Shown: one piece after another, positions 11,209-23,596 of the stretch
Layout of the letters: each line of letters starts with the position of its first letter
How positions within the stretch are numbered: position 1 is the first letter of the stretch
NCBI RefSeq assembly: GCF_048544455.1
Contig: NC_133538.1
Location: forward strand, 144,023,922-144,087,921
Origin: Silene latifolia
Taxonomy: Eukaryota > Streptophyta > Magnoliopsida > Caryophyllales > Caryophyllaceae
Direction of reading: 5' to 3'
Length of the DNA: 64,000 nt
Made by a program: the position numbers and the translations under genes
The notes under the pieces: model-generated
What the model was told of the DNA's origin: nothing
The model's input: only the letters and a program-made list of their open reading frames with translations
Database searches by the model: none

Positions 11209-11530
11209 TACTCAGTATACAACCGTTGTTACAACCTAATAACAACGGGCTGTAAACAAACCGTTGTAATTACTTTTCACTAATTTTGCGCCAAATTATT
11301 AACAACGGTTAAAATGTATTACAGATTCAACTGTTGTTATTAGTTTTTATATTAACAACGGTTTTGAAAGTATGACCCGTTGTTAAAACCAATAACAACG
11401 GTTAAAAACACAGAACCGTTGTAATTAAGTTTGGTAAAATTCGCGTCATCCATTCTACAATGTCTTTTGATGATTTTCGTGAATAAGCGTTGTTAAAGGG
11501 CCGTTGTAGTTGCCTGTATTTGTAGTAGTG
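11209..11530 (-). repeat. CACTA terminal inverted repeat and subterminal AACAACGG repeats
   Basis: About eleven copies of AACAACGG or close variants lie in both orientations within 320 bp, ending at the CACTACTACAAA terminus at 11530. This is the classic transposase-binding arrangement of En/Spm elements. The sequence after 11530 is ATACATGACA, so ATA would be the right-hand 3-bp target duplication. Confidence 0.85.
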
Positions 11531-11533
11531 ATA

Positions 11534-12608
11534 CATGACAAACACAATGAATGTAAGATACCGTATAACATGTCAATTACCGACTCATTAAATGCAATTA
11601 ATGATAAACAACTCATTTAACAAATGGACACATTATCGAAACTGAGTAGGATAAACCTACCTTTTAGCAAATCTCCATAAGCGATTCGAATAAAATAATC
11701 TTCCACAAAAACCGTCACCTAAATATAATTAATTAAATATAATTAATTACTAACAAATCTAATCTAATTAAATACGAATTAATTAATTAAATAAAACTCG
11801 TCTTAACTATTCAAATCCCGTCTTAAACATACTCGGTCAAAACCATCCTTGCACCACCGTGTTCACCACCTACCCTAGCCACCATAACCACCCTTGGCCG
11901 CCACCGTGACCACCACCACCAGCCACGGTGGCTCTCACAGCCGGCAGCCACAGCCGACCCAACTACACCCGACTCTAACAAACCACACCCGCAACCACAC
12001 ACACCCATACAAGTATAGCCACCACCCACCACCACCGTCATCTCCTCACAACCGTGGTGGGTCCAGCAGCAGCCACCGTGCCACCACCAACAACCACGGC
12101 AGCCGCCATCCCCAACAACAATAATGGAACACACACACAACCCGCACCCCTCCTTTAACCCGCGATAATAGTCCCTCCTGCCACCTATGCCGCCACCCAC
12201 GACCACCCACCAACTCCTCTCACACACCCATACAACCACCGCCCAAAACCACCCAGGTCAGGCCCATGACGAGGGTCAAAACACTAGCCCTAGAACCAAG
12301 TCATATAACCCAACATACTCTAGATCTACTCGGTCAAACGTGGGTATGAGTGGTCAACGGTGGTTAGTACATGGTCAAGGGTGGTCAAGGTTGAGACGGT
12401 CGAATAAAATAATATATAAGCTAGTGAGACGGTCTTACCTTACCAACTCGAGGCGGAGGTATGGGATCTCCATTTCTCTTTCATTTTTTCTCTTTCTCTC
12501 ATCTCTCATGTTTGTGGATTTTGTGAGATTACAAAAGGATAGGGTTGGGGTGGATAAGGTAGGGTATATATGAGGTGAGTACGGTATATAATACACGTAT
12601 AGTATATC

Positions 12609-12609
<1 letters not shown>
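11534..12609. other. Noncoding stretch with a CACC/CCACCA-rich tract
   Basis: No gene recognised. Bases 11850-12250 are strongly biased to CACC, CCACCA and CACACA triplets, which produces long but low-complexity Pro/His/Thr or Gly/Val/Trp frames on both strands. From 12300 to 12570 the sequence is ordinary A/T-rich DNA. Confidence 0.5.

Positions 12610-12691
<82 letters not shown>
12610..12691. repeat. (ATT)n microsatellite
   Basis: About 27 uninterrupted ATT units. It is followed near 12765 by TACGGAGTATTAC, a motif common at ends of small plant MITEs, but no partner end was found. Confidence 0.95.
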
Positions 12692-12692
<1 letters not shown>

Positions 12693-13111
12693 CATTATTC
12701 CATTATTCCATCTCAAACACAATTCGTATAAAATATAACGTAATATTATTATTATTTAATTATAAAATACGGAGTATTACAGAACGTTGAAGTTTTCTTT
12801 GATCCTTGAAATTACGAAAACTATGAAGTTACCGTCAACTGGCAGTATTTCTAAAATCTGAGTTGGTTTATTGGTTTTCTACAGATACGAGGATAAAAAT
12901 TTAAGGATATGGGAAAGAAACCGACTTCCCCTAAGATGTAAAGGATTTAAGGTTAGGCTTTATTGTTTAAAAACTGTATTCCAGTATTTCTGCATAAGTG
13001 TTCTTTTATAAGATAAATACTCTTCTTGTTAATGTGATTAATGGAAAGACTTTGATATGTGAATCCCTCAAAAGTCCATGAAAATAGTTAATTCTAAGGA
13101 GGTGCTCTTTG
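12692..13111. other. A/T-rich stretch before the LINE
   Basis: No open frame or repeat structure that I can support. LINE coding similarity starts abruptly at about 13112. Confidence 0.4.
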
Positions 13112-15341
13112 AATGGAAGTGCTGTCTGGGAAGGTGCTACAAGCTCAGAATCGAGGGCTGTTACAAGGTATTAGGTTATGTAGACAGGTTCCGCCTTTGA
13201 CACATCTCTTCTTTGCGGATGATGCAGTTTTCTTCCTTCAGGACACAGGAAACTCGGCTCAACACTTAAAGGCCATCTTGGATGCTTATTGCAAAGCTTC
13301 TGGGCAACTGATTAATAACGCTAAGTCTGGGATTCTTTTTAGCCCAAGCACGAGGTTGAATCAGGCTAGAATGTGTCTACGGGTGTTCAATATTCGACAT
13401 AACAAAGGGATGGGTAAATATCTTGGAATCCCAACGGAATTTCAGGGTTCAAAGAGGGATTTATTTACGACGCTTATTGATAGCGTCATGAAGAGGGTCT
13501 CTTCCTGGTATGAGATTTTTCTGTCACCAGTAGGTAGTCTTACCTTAATTTCATCCGTTCTATCAAATCTTTCAAATTATTTTCTATCGGTTTTTAAAAT
13601 TCCGGTAAGTGTGACTAGCAAGATTAATTCTTTGTTATCACATTTTTAGTGGGCTGGATGTAAGTCTGGGAAGAGTACCCATTGGTGTAGTAGAAATTTT
13701 CTGAGTTTGCCTAAGAGTTTTGGTGGGCTTGGAATGCGTAATATAGAAGGCCTGAATCAAGCCCTGCTGGTTAAGCAGGCTTGGAGGATTGTGTCAGGTC
13801 AGGAATCTATCTTTTGTAAGGTGTTTAGAGCTAAACTTTTTGGAAGGCAAGGGATGTGTGCAGGTTTTGTATATAACAAGTCAAGTAATGTGTCTTGGGG
13901 GGTGCGAAGCCTTCGTTATGGATTAGATATTATCTCCCATAATGTTGCTTGGAAGCCAGGAATAGACTCTAGTCTTAATGTTTAGAATTCTTGTTAGGTG
14001 AATGGTGAGACCCCTGAACCGAGTGCTGAAGCTTTACTGCCGGAAAATGCCGATTTAAAAAATCTGACTGTCAAGGAACTCCGCCTACCGAATGGAAGTT
14101 GGGACGATAGGCGAATTAGGTATCTAATTCACAAGGATATTGTGGATCATGTCCTGGCCATCCCTGTTTGTGTCTCGCAGGTTCGCGACTGCATTTACTG
14201 GAAGCATACAAGAGATGGAGTGTATTCGGTGAAGAGTGGATATGGGATTGCTTTTAGTAGATTTATGACGATGCATGGGAGTTTAAAAGACAAAACGCGG
14301 AGTGGTGGATTAGGAATTAATTTTTGTAAGAGGAACCTTTGGAAGTTACCAGGACCGCAAACATGGAAAGTGTTTTTGTGGCGACTTTTAACTGATTCGC
14401 TTCCCATGGGGTATGGTTTCGCTAAAAGGAACATTCCGGTGGATCCAACTTGTAAACTCTGTACTATAAGTGAGGAGATTCTAGAAACAAGAGCACATCT
14501 GTTTCGGGACTGCAGTATTGTTCAGCGCATCTGGGCCTGCTTCGATTTGGGTATTCGCATTAATTGTGCTCCCTCCATGGATATTGGGGAGTGGGTAATT
14601 AATTGGTTAACGTATCTTGGAAAAACGGAGGATGGAGAATCTAAAATGATTAAATTCATGGGTACTTTGTGGTGTTTGTGGACGGTTCGTAATAGGGTTG
14701 TTTTTCATGGTGACCGTTTTCATCCTCAGTTGTTTTATAGCATTTGGAGAAGCACGGTGGATACAACCTTACAGGCGATGGATATGGGAGATAGGGGAAG
14801 TGTGGAAAGCAAGGTTATAAGGAGGGGTAGTGATCCTCAGGATTTACAGGAGGTATATGACGGACGACCCTTTTATGTGATCGGTGGAGCAGCATCTTGC
14901 AATTCTATTAAGGTGATGGTAGACCCGGGGTGGAAATCTATTAGGAATGCTGTTGTTGGATGGGTTGCTTATGCTCACAATAGTGCTACTGTTTTCACTA
15001 GAAGTGTTAAAATTAATGCGCAATCTGCGCTGCAAGCCGAAGCTCTAGGTCTCAGGGATGTATTGGGTTGGGCTCGTGAACAGGGGATTCTTCATTTGGA
15101 GGTTTCCTCGGACTGTTTGCAACTGTTGCTCCAACTGGCAGGGGCTGAGATGGCTCATCATCTCACTAGAGGGCTCCTGGATGATATGGGATTTTGTTTC
15201 CAATTCTTTCATTATTAATGTTTTTTTTTATTCCTAGGCGTTTTAATAAGATGGCTCATAACCTCGCTAAGAGGGCTATGAGTGATTAGTGTCAATGTAT
15301 AACCTTTATTTACAACTGCCCAAAAAAAAAAAAAAAAAAAA
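13112..15341 (+). mobile_element. 5'-truncated plant L1-type LINE with poly-A tail
   Basis: Coding similarity begins in the middle of the reverse transcriptase and ends in an A run at about 15321-15341, so only the last 2.2 kb inserted. 5' truncation and a poly-A tail are the normal outcome of target-primed reverse transcription. I did not find a convincing target duplication; AAGGAGGT upstream and AAGGCAGT after the tail are only similar. The Athila-type solo LTR sits ten bases after the tail. Confidence 0.85.
13113..15289 (+). pseudogene. LINE ORF2 fragment: RT, zinc-binding RT-associated region, RNase H
   Basis: The RT part keeps the active-site FADD (LTHLFFADDAVFF) and a YLGIP motif. It is followed by a SFGGLGMRN segment, the zf-RVT region (WKVFLWRLLTDSLP, then CKLC, then HLFRDC) near 14360-14520, and an RNase H-like region to about 15200. 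The frame is kept from 13113 to 15218 apart from TAG stops at 13647-13649, 13983-13985 and 13995-13997. All three are consistent with TGG (Trp) changed to TAG. A late frameshift near 15215 moves the C-terminal FNKMAHNLAKRAM into another frame ending at 15289. Confidence 0.85.
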
Positions 15342-15355
15342 GAAGGCAGTCTATC

Positions 15356-16790
15356 TGATAGGCTATCGCACACCTATGCAAAGATAATATTTATAACCTA
15401 GACACAACAAATGAATGTAGTACTTAGGGGTCGAACCCAAAGGAGACGGGAGTTATTGATTAATTGTTATGGATTGAATTTTACCTTGGTAGATTATCGA
15501 TTGATTGATTGGGTTGAAGTGATAAAACAATAATAAATAAAATGTCTAGGGAGGTCGGGTCACACATTCTAACTGCGTAAATGCTTATGTCAAGTTAAGA
15601 AGTTGATTTTATGGTAAATGTTTAGGCTTAGAGACACCCATCTTACGATATTAGTGTCAACCATAGACCGGGTCCTAGAGAAACTCTCGTCCATGACTAG
15701 GTCATCCTACTACACATGTTTAGTCTAATTCAATTCCATGCCTCTCGCCTTTTAGAAATAATGAACAAACTTAATCGATGAATAAGGCCTTTAAACAAAG
15801 ATTAAACGTGACGATACAAACATGTGATAGAAAAATTTTATCAATATTAACTTAACCTCATTTTGACATTTACATATTACTTAATCATGTGTGGTTTCCC
15901 GTACTCCTTAGACAAATGCAACTATTCTAACATGGTGGAAATGTAAATTAAACTAATGATAAATAAAATGGCAAACATAATGAAAATATGAATAAGAAAT
16001 TACCCTGCAATTGGAAATGGAAATGGAAATGGAAGAACAATACTTGTAATATAAATAACTTGTAAATGTAAATTGTTTTATAACTTAAAATGTAAATAGA
16101 AAATGTAAATAACATAAAGAAAATCTAAACTAAACTAAACTAAGAGCTAACCTAAACTAACTACTATATTTAGAGAGAAGTTCTATGTAAAAGTGTGTAG
16201 AGAAGATGGTGTAATGCCTCGAGTTAAGTCCCCTTTATATAGGAGTAGGGTGTGTAACGTAAACAAGTGAGAAACACACGTCCCCGATCGGGGACACCCA
16301 ACCCCGATCGGGGTTGCCAAGTCCCGGGTATTCTTCATTAATTCTTTTCTTTTAATGCTTGAGGAATCTTAGTTTTATCATTTAAGCTCCTTAAAAACTC
16401 CGGTTAATTGCTTTGTTTGGCATCCCATGAGCATCTTGTGAGGATCCTAAGTGAAGCATCCTAAGAACATTTGTGGATTTGCATTTGGGCTTTGACTTTA
16501 CTTGACTTGCATTTGTATTTCTCCATCTAATCCATAACTTTGATCCATGCAAATACATGCAACATTCATCTGGTTGGTCCATTTTGCTTCCTTTATTTAG
16601 CCTTGCTTCTAGTGACTTGCAAATGAGTAGGATTAAGCTCCTAAAAGCTTATGTACCTACAAAACATGACAAAACATACAAATAGAACTAGAAAGCAAAT
16701 AGTAGCTCAATATCACTAAGGTTAGTGCATAATGCCATGTAAATTGGAGCTAAAATATGGGGATAAAATGTATATAAATTGGACTTATCA
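15356..16790 (-). repeat. Solo LTR of an Athila-like element (1435 bp)
   Basis: On the minus strand it starts TGATAAGTCC and ends GATAGCCTATCA. It is flanked on both sides by the perfect 5-bp duplication CTATC (15351-15355 and 16791-16795). No coding region or second LTR is present, so it is a solo LTR left by recombination. The promoter side has CCTATATAAAGG (minus strand, 16233-16244) with two CCCCGATCGGGG palindromes just upstream. Ends and length resemble the other Athila-type LTRs here. Confidence 0.85.
16282..16313. repeat. Pair of CCCCGATCGGGG palindromes in the solo LTR
   Basis: Perfect 12-bp palindromes lie at 16282-16293 and 16302-16313, with a further CCCGGG near 16323. In LTR orientation they lie about 40-80 bp upstream of the TATA-like box, the same relative place as the arrays in the other two Athila-type LTRs, and share the GATC centre with ACTCGATCGAGT. 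Confidence 0.85.
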
Positions 16791-16867
16791 CTATCTCATA
16801 ACTAAATTGTCGCCGTGTTGTGCATGATAACTCGTATACGTCGCTGAACTATGTGATGAGACAAATG

Positions 16868-17011
16868 CATTGGTGGAGCCAGGGGGCTAGCAAGAGCGTC
16901 CGCGCCCCCTGGAGGATGAATTTTTCAGAAGTGCCTTATATCATTTTCATTCCCCCCCCACCCTCTAAATTTTTTGGCCCTCTCTAAGCTTGAATCTTGG
17001 CTCCGCTACTG
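16868..17011. mobile_element. hAT-type MITE (144 bp)
   Basis: Imperfect terminal inverted repeats CATTGGTGGAGCCAGG and CAGTAGCGGAGCCAAG (right end read inward) are flanked by the perfect 8-bp duplication GACAAATG (16860-16867 and 17012-17019). An 8-bp duplication and CAGTGGCGGAGCCA-type ends fit the hAT superfamily. It has no coding capacity. Confidence 0.75.
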
Positions 17012-17019
17012 GACAAATG

Positions 17020-17335
17020 CGTTAACATTTTTTAAATTTTGCGGTAGTTGTTTTGATGATTCTATTGTTATTGATACTATATTTGTCACTGCGTATGTGA
17101 TTTCATGACATAAGCTTGGTTGAGCTGCATTTCATGCTCACTAATTTACGGTTTTAAAGGATGATTTGTGCAAGTTGACAATGGATTTGAGTTATTTTCA
17201 TAGCATCAGATCCTAACTTTATAAAGTTTTTTTCATTTATTGTTCATTTAGGTTTATATTTTAGATTTATTCATTGATTAGATAACTGGGTCTATGTTTG
17301 ATGATGATTACATGCGATAGAACTAATAGGTAGAT
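17020..17335. other. A/T-rich intergenic stretch
   Basis: Nothing supportable seen between the hAT MITE and copia element A. Confidence 0.5.
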
Positions 17336-17616
17336 TGTTGGAGACTAAGGAAGAATTCGTTATAAAAGTTAGTTATAGGGTTGTTAGCATATAACTAACT
17401 GTAAGGAAATCAGTTATAGAAGAAGGCTAAGTCGGTTTATGTTGTATGTATAAATAGGAGATCTCTCATCATTGTAACATACTAATTCATTCAATATTCA
17501 ATACAATTCGTTTCTTACTCTCTCTCTCAATCTCTCTCTAACAATCTTCTCTCCTCATACTCTCAATCATACATTCGATCTAAACTCATTAACATGTTTA
17601 AGCTTTATTACCAACA
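17336..17616 (+). repeat. 5' LTR of copia element A
   Basis: 281 bp from TGTTGGAGAC to TACCAACA. The promoter has TGTATAAATAGG at about 17447-17458, followed by a pyrimidine-rich CTCTCT leader. Confidence 0.95.
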
Positions 17617-17632
17617 TGGTATTAGAGCAAGG
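17617..17632 (+). other. Primer binding site, initiator Met tRNA
   Basis: TGGTATTAGAGCAAGG lies directly after the 5' LTR. It matches the usual copia primer site TGGTATCAGAGC except for one C-to-T change. Confidence 0.85.
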
Positions 17633-17789
17633 TTATTGATTTGATCTTGTTTTTGCATATCTCAGTTTTTTTCTAGTGTATCTTCATACGTTCATCTTCA
17701 TCAATTTTTCTTTACATTCAAGATTTCTTTTTCCTTTAGTCAAATTTCTTAATTCTACGGATTTTTCTACTTCTTTCCATTAATCAATC

Positions 17790-20700
17790 ATGCCTGAAAT
17801 CTCTGAAGTTAACACGACTATTGGTCCAGAAGATCCCCACTTCATTCATCATTCTGATATTCCTGAAATTAAGCTGGTTGGCACTGTTTTTGATGGAACT
17901 GGTTATGGTGGTTGGAAACGTGCCATGCTCATTGCACTCTCAGCTAAAAACAAGCTGGGATTCATTGATGGTAGTTTACCCAAACCTGCAGCAACTGAAT
18001 CTACAGCAAAATCTTGGCAGCACTGTAATGATATTGTCTTTTCTTAGATTCTGAACTCTTGTTCACCAGAAATTGGCAAATCAATTCTTTACAGCAATTC
18101 TGCAGAGATCGCTTGGTCTGAATTGGAAGACCGCTTTGGTCAAAGTAATGGAGCCCAATTATATGGTACTCAGAAAAATTTAACTGATTTTTCTCAAGGA
18201 AATGATAGCATCTCAACTTATTTCACCAAACTGAAGTCAATTTGGGATGAAATAGATGGCATGGGTATGAATCTCCCTTGTTCTTGCAACTGTCAGTGTG
18301 GTGCCAAGATCAAGCAGAAGAAGTTTCAAGAAGATCAAAGAATTGTTCAATTTCTGATGGGTTTAAATGACTCATTTGCAGTTGTTAGAGGCACCATATT
18401 AATGCAAAATCCTCTACCTAAATTGTCCTCCATTTACAACAATCTTCTTCAAGAATAAGGTCAAAGAGAAATACATAATGCTGTGAATTTTCAGACTGAT
18501 TCCGCTGCTCTTTATGCTGGTAACAGTAAAGGAAATTATAGAAACAACTATGGTCGCAATAACAATTACAATAGTTATCGCAATAACAGCAACAATGGTG
18601 GTTCTGCGTACAATCAGAGGAATTTTTCTAATGGATTCAGGCCTCCCAATATTGGCTCTAATACTCAGACAAATTCAAGCAATGTGAGAGGGAATTATCA
18701 ACAATATCCTCAACAGTATCCTCAACAAGATTCTCAACGTTTTTCTCAACAGGATTTTAACAACAAGGGCAAGAGTTCAGTTACAGATGTTCCTAATGCC
18801 AATGTTCTTTTCTGTAATTACTGCAAGAAATTTAATCACAGGATTGAAAATTGCAAGCATTTACAAAACAGAAATAGAAGATTTGCAGCAAATGTTTTCA
18901 ATGATCAAGATGGGTTTCCAGGTGCTGCTCCTGAAGGGCTCAATTCTACTTCTGCTGCCAATTCTGGTTCTACTGCTGCAGGGTCTTCTGGTGGATTTTC
19001 TTTTGTACCTGACTCTTCTGCAAATTTTGCTGGGTTCAATAATTCTATTTCTTCTGATGGCCCTGCTTCTTCTGCCAATTTTGCAGGTAATAGTTCTTTA
19101 TCCTCTCAAAGTTTTAATGTTCTTTTGAATCCTTATTTCAATTCATGGATCTTGGATACAGGAGCCAGTGACCATATGTGCTCTAACAAGGCATTGTTCT
19201 CTGATTTTAGAACCCTGGATAAACCTTACTCAATTTACTTACCAAATGGTAGTGTTGTGTTCATTGACACTGTTGGTTCTGTGCCTATTATCTCTGATTT
19301 GTGCCTCTGTGATGTTCTATATGTGCCTTGTTTCAAGTTTAATTTGTTATCCATCAGCAAGCTAACTAAACAGTTAAATTCAGTAGTTAGTTTCACCCCT
19401 TCCCTTTGCTATTTGCAGGATTATTCTAAGAGGCACTTGGTCCTTGGTAGGAATTACAATGACCTTTATCTGCTCACAAACGATACACACGTTGTACCAG
19501 ATGTTACTGTTAATAAAATTAACTCTAATTCTGTTGTTGCTACTGAAAATTGTAATGTTTAGCATCATAGGCTAGGCCATCTGCCATTATACAAGTTAAA
19601 ACAAATTTGTACTGTTTCTTCAGATAATGAGAATACATTGCTTTTATGTTCAGTTTGTGCAAAAGCTAGGCAACACAGACTATCTTTTTCTTCCAGTACA
19701 TCTGTTTCTCTTGAGCCGTTTGAACTTATTAATATTGATCTTTGGAGTCCTTACCATACCTCTACTTATAATGGTTATAAATACTTCCTGACCATTGTTG
19801 ATGACTTTACTAGATGCACATGGACTCATTTATTATCATGTAAAGGAAATGAATTTGTCTTTGTGAAATCTTTTATAAACATGGTAGCTACTCAGTTTGA
19901 CAGGAAGGTTAGGATAATTAGATCAGATAATGCTTTTGAATTAGGCACTAACAACATTACTTCTTAATTTTTGACTGATCATGGAATTCTTCATCAAACT
20001 TCATGTTTTCATACACCTCAGTAAAATGGTACAATTGAAAGAAAGCACAAACATCTACTAGAGACAGCTAGAGCTTTGAGTTTCCAATCTAATTTGCCTA
20101 CCAAATATTGGGGAGAATTTATATTGACAGCCACTTATATTATTAATAGATTGCCTACTAAAGTCTTGCAAAACTTATCTCCCTATCAAGTTCTCTTTGG
20201 TAAGGAACCTGACTTAAGTCACATGAGATCCTTTGGGTGCTTAGTTTATGCCTCATCTCCCAGGCCTGGTAGAGATAAATTCTCTCCTATGGCCCTTCCT
20301 TGCATTTTCTTGGGTTACCCCTTTGGCAAGAAGGCCTATAAGTTGTTGTCTCTAGATAATATGTCCATTATAAACTCTAGGGATGTTGTCTTCCTTGAAT
20401 TTATATTTCCTTATGTAAAAGACACTGTGTATTCTTTTATTCCTCTTGTTGCATCTGATTGTGATCCTGTCCTCCCTGTACCTACAGTTGTTTCCAATCC
20501 TAATAATAGTGTTCCTGGTACAGTTTCTCCTAACACCAGTATTGTTCAAACTATAGCTACTAATAACAACAATGTATCTACTACTGTAACTCATCCAAAT
20601 ATTTCTACTAGACAGTCCTCTAGACAAACTAAACCCCCTTCTTATTTACAACATTATGTATGCAATTCCAAGAACAAATTTTGTAATGCTGTTGTATCTG

Positions 20701-22376
20701 GTTTATGTTCCCACACTTTAACTTCCCTATGCATTCCTTCATCATCTGTACCAAATCCTATGTGTATGTCTATTACTGTTGGTCCCAATTCCACCATAAG
20801 CAATATTTTACCTATTCAAGAACCTAAAAGTTATGAAGAGGCTTCTGCCTATCCTGAATGGCAAGATGCCATAGCTGCTGAATTTAGGGCATTAGAGGCA
20901 AACAATACTTGGTCTCTCATACCCCTACCTGCTGGTAAGAAGTCTATTTCATGCAAATGGGTTTTTAAAGTGAAACACAAGTCAGATGGCACTATTGAAA
21001 GATACAAGGCCAGATTGGTTGTGAAGGGTTTTACCCAAAAGGAAGGGATAAACTACACAGAAACATTTTCACCTGTGGTGAAAATGACAACAATACGGGC
21101 TCTGGTTGCTGTTGCAGTAAAGAAGAAATGGAAATTACATCAACTAGATGTGAACAACGCTTTCTTACATGGTGACCTCCATGAAGAGGTATATATGAAA
21201 GTCCCACCTGGTTTACAAGTCAAAGACAAGAACACAGTATGCAAGTTAGAGAAATCTTTATATGGTTTAAAGCAAGCGTCTAGGCAATGGAATGCCAAGT
21301 TATGTCAGTCTCTCAAATCCAAAGGTTACCAACAGTCATTAAATGACTATTCTGTATTTTCTAAAAAGACAAATGGAAAAGTAGTCTACATTGCTGTTTA
21401 TGTAGATGATATATTGTTAGTTGGAGATGATGACAAGGAGATGTCTGATCTCCAGACATTTCTAGACTCCACATTCAAGATTAAAGACTTGGAAAATTTA
21501 CATTATTTCCTGGGATTGGAGTTTCTGCATTTAGAAAATGGTATAGCAGTAACTCAAAGTAAGTTTACAAAAGAATTGGTTGAAGAGTTTGGTTGCAATA
21601 TAGGAAGACAGTTCAATAGTCCTCTGGATCCTAATGTAAAACTCAACAATGAAACAGGCAACCTCATAGATAATCCTGCTGATGATTACAGGAAATTAGT
21701 CGGGAAACTCAACTACCTCACTAATACTCGTCCAGATATTGCTTTTGTCGTGCAACTTTTAAGCCAGTACATGGCATTTCCACGAGTACAACATTGGGAG
21801 TCTGCTCTTCATGTCCTTAAATATGTTGCCAGTCATATGTCCAAAGGTATCATGCTGAATAACACTCCATATTTTTCCCTTCAAGGCTTTTGTGATGTAG
21901 ACTGGGCTTCTTGTCCTGACACCAGGAGGTCAGTCAGTGGGTTTGTGATTTTTCTAGGAGGATCAATGTTGTCTTGGAAGTCCAAGAAACAACAAACCCT
22001 ATCACTTTCCTCCGCAGAGGCTGAGTATAGATCTTTGCGCAGAATAACAGCTGAACTTGCTTGGCTCAGTCGTCTTCTTTGTGAGCTTTCGGTTCCTGAC
22101 ATCATACCTATTCCAATCAAGTGTGACAGCCAGTCTGCTATCCATATCGCAAAGAACCCCGTATTCCATGAACGAACCAAGCACATAGACTTGGATTGCC
22201 ATTTTGTGAGAGCAAAGTTACAAGAAGGCTTAATTACACTCTCTTATCTGCCTACGTTACATCAACCTGCTGATCTATTTACTAAAGCATTACCTGGTCC
22301 AAGGCATCAATATCTACAAACCAAGTTGGGGATGTTCTCCACACCCTCTAACTTGCGGGGGGGTGTTGGAGACTAA
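17790..22376 (+). pseudogene. Copia A gag-pol polyprotein with five in-frame stops
   Basis: A single frame from ATG 17790 to 22376 has no frameshift. It is broken by TAG 18045, TAA 18456, TAG 19560, TAA 19965 and TAA 20022. Gag ends in a zinc knuckle CNYCKKFNHRIENC (about 18812). The protease motif is LDTGASDHM (about 19153). Integrase has the HHRLGH zinc-binding start (about 19563) and the RSDNAFELG catalytic segment. RT keeps LDVNNAFLHGDL and the YVDDILLVGDD active site (about 21400). RNase H has CDVDWAS and SSAEAEYRSL. The catalytic residues I can see are intact, so inactivation is by stops only. The two TAGs fit TGG-to-TAG changes and the last TAA fits CAA-to-TAA. Confidence 0.9.
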
Positions 22377-22642
22377 GGAAGAATTCGTTATAAAAGCTAG
22401 TTATAGGGTTGTTAGCATATAACTAACTGTAAGGAAATCAGTTATAGAAGAAGGCTAAGTCGGTTTATGTTGTATGTATAAATAGGAGATCTCTCATCAT
22501 TGTAACATACTAATTCATTCAATATTCAATACAGTTCGTTTCTTACTCTCTCTTAATCTCTCTCTGACAATCTTCTCTCTTCATACTCTCAATCATACAT
22601 TCAATCAAAACTCATTAACATGTTCAAGCTCTATTACCAACA
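22364..22642 (+). repeat. 3' LTR of copia element A
   Basis: 279 bp, about 96 percent like the 5' LTR by eye, preceded by a G-rich polypurine tract and followed by TAGAT. Confidence 0.95.
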
Positions 22643-22647
22643 TAGAT

Positions 22648-23596
22648 ATATTAGTCGTGGTTGCAAATAATGAAGCTTTTACTATGATCTATTGGAAGGA
22701 TTGGTTACATAACTAAGTATACTTAGTCGTACTACCTTGACGTTCTTGTGGTTAAGCTAGCTATTGCAATGATGAGAGGGGACGAATGCTGCATGGGTTA
22801 GAGGATGGAATTTGAGATAAAAGTTGAAACATCCATTGAGAAAGGGAAGTATCATGGATAAATGCGCTTTAATACATTTGAACTTTGAAGGAGCAATTAT
22901 GTATAATAAAATGGATTTTAGGTGTACTTCGGTTTTTTTTGGATTAAATTTTACATGATGGGATTCTAAAATGTTTGCTCACTTTTATTACTTGCTTCAT
23001 TGTTTCACAAAAGTAACTTTCAAAACTTTCCTATGCAATTCTTGTTCATAAGAAGTACAATTTATATTACCCTCTGCTCATGAATTTTTTTTTTTTGAAT
23101 TCTAATCTTGATCAAGTTTGGCCTACGTTTCTTTTCTGTCTGGATGTCATTTTTTACGAAAACTGGCTATAACTTTTTCCCCGTGTAGATTTGAGTACTC
23201 TTGGTTATATATATGTGTAAGTTATATCAATGTGTTTTTGAGTTCAAAGTACATTGTTACTTGTTTTATGAGAAATAAGGAAACTAAAAAACTTTGATTG
23301 TGAGGTTAAGATTAGGGGAAGGGGGAGAGTAAGGGAAGGTATAGGAAAAGAGAAGGTTATGGTTGGAGGATGAGGATGAGGCGGAGGCGGAGGATAAGGT
23401 TGGGGGAAATTAGAGGAGGAGGATGTTGAGGTTGGAGGAAAAGGTTGGTTGAGGTTGAGGTTTGGGAAGGTGGAAGAGGAGGAGGTTGAGGTTGAGGTTA
23501 GAGGAGGAGGAAGAAGAGGTTGGATATTAAGTTATATAGTAGATATAATTCGGTGGAAGAGGTTGCAATACTCTATAATATTGATAATTTGGTTAC
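22648..23596. other. Intergenic stretch with a purine-rich GGTTGAGG tract
   Basis: No gene seen. Bases 23310-23525 on the plus strand are nearly all purine with G-T interruptions, made of irregular GAGGTTGAGG-type units. The rest is A/T-rich. Confidence 0.5.

Larger units (their letters stand above)
7562..11530 (-). mobile_element. CACTA (En/Spm) DNA transposon, truncated at its 3' end
   Basis: The minus-strand 5' terminus is CACTACTACAAATACAGGCA ending at 11530, followed inward by about eleven AACAACGG subterminal repeats. Inside, in transposon order, lie a transposase-associated domain, a TNP2-type transposase region, and DUF4218 and DUF4216 regions. No matching CACTA terminus is present on the left, where coding sequence stops near 7562 next to a MITE-like fragment and an AT microsatellite. 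The element is therefore truncated there and the target duplication cannot be checked. Confidence 0.85.
17336..22642 (+). mobile_element. Ty1/copia element A, full length, with intact target duplication
   Basis: Two LTRs (17336-17616 and 22364-22642) flank a gag-PR-IN-RT-RNase H frame, the copia order. The duplication TAGAT is perfect on both sides (17331-17335 and 22643-22647). The primer site follows the 5' LTR and a G-rich polypurine tract (22356-22363) precedes the 3' LTR. The LTRs differ at roughly ten positions, so insertion is fairly recent. Stops in the polyprotein make it non-autonomous now. Confidence 0.95.

Noticed and set aside
11823-12239. Gly/Val/Trp-rich and Pro/His-rich frames on both strands
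   Set aside because: Products of a CCACCA/CACACA-biased tract; low complexity on both strands and no start context or neighbours to support a gene.
12575-12790. Poly-isoleucine frame
   Set aside because: Translation of the (ATT)n microsatellite.
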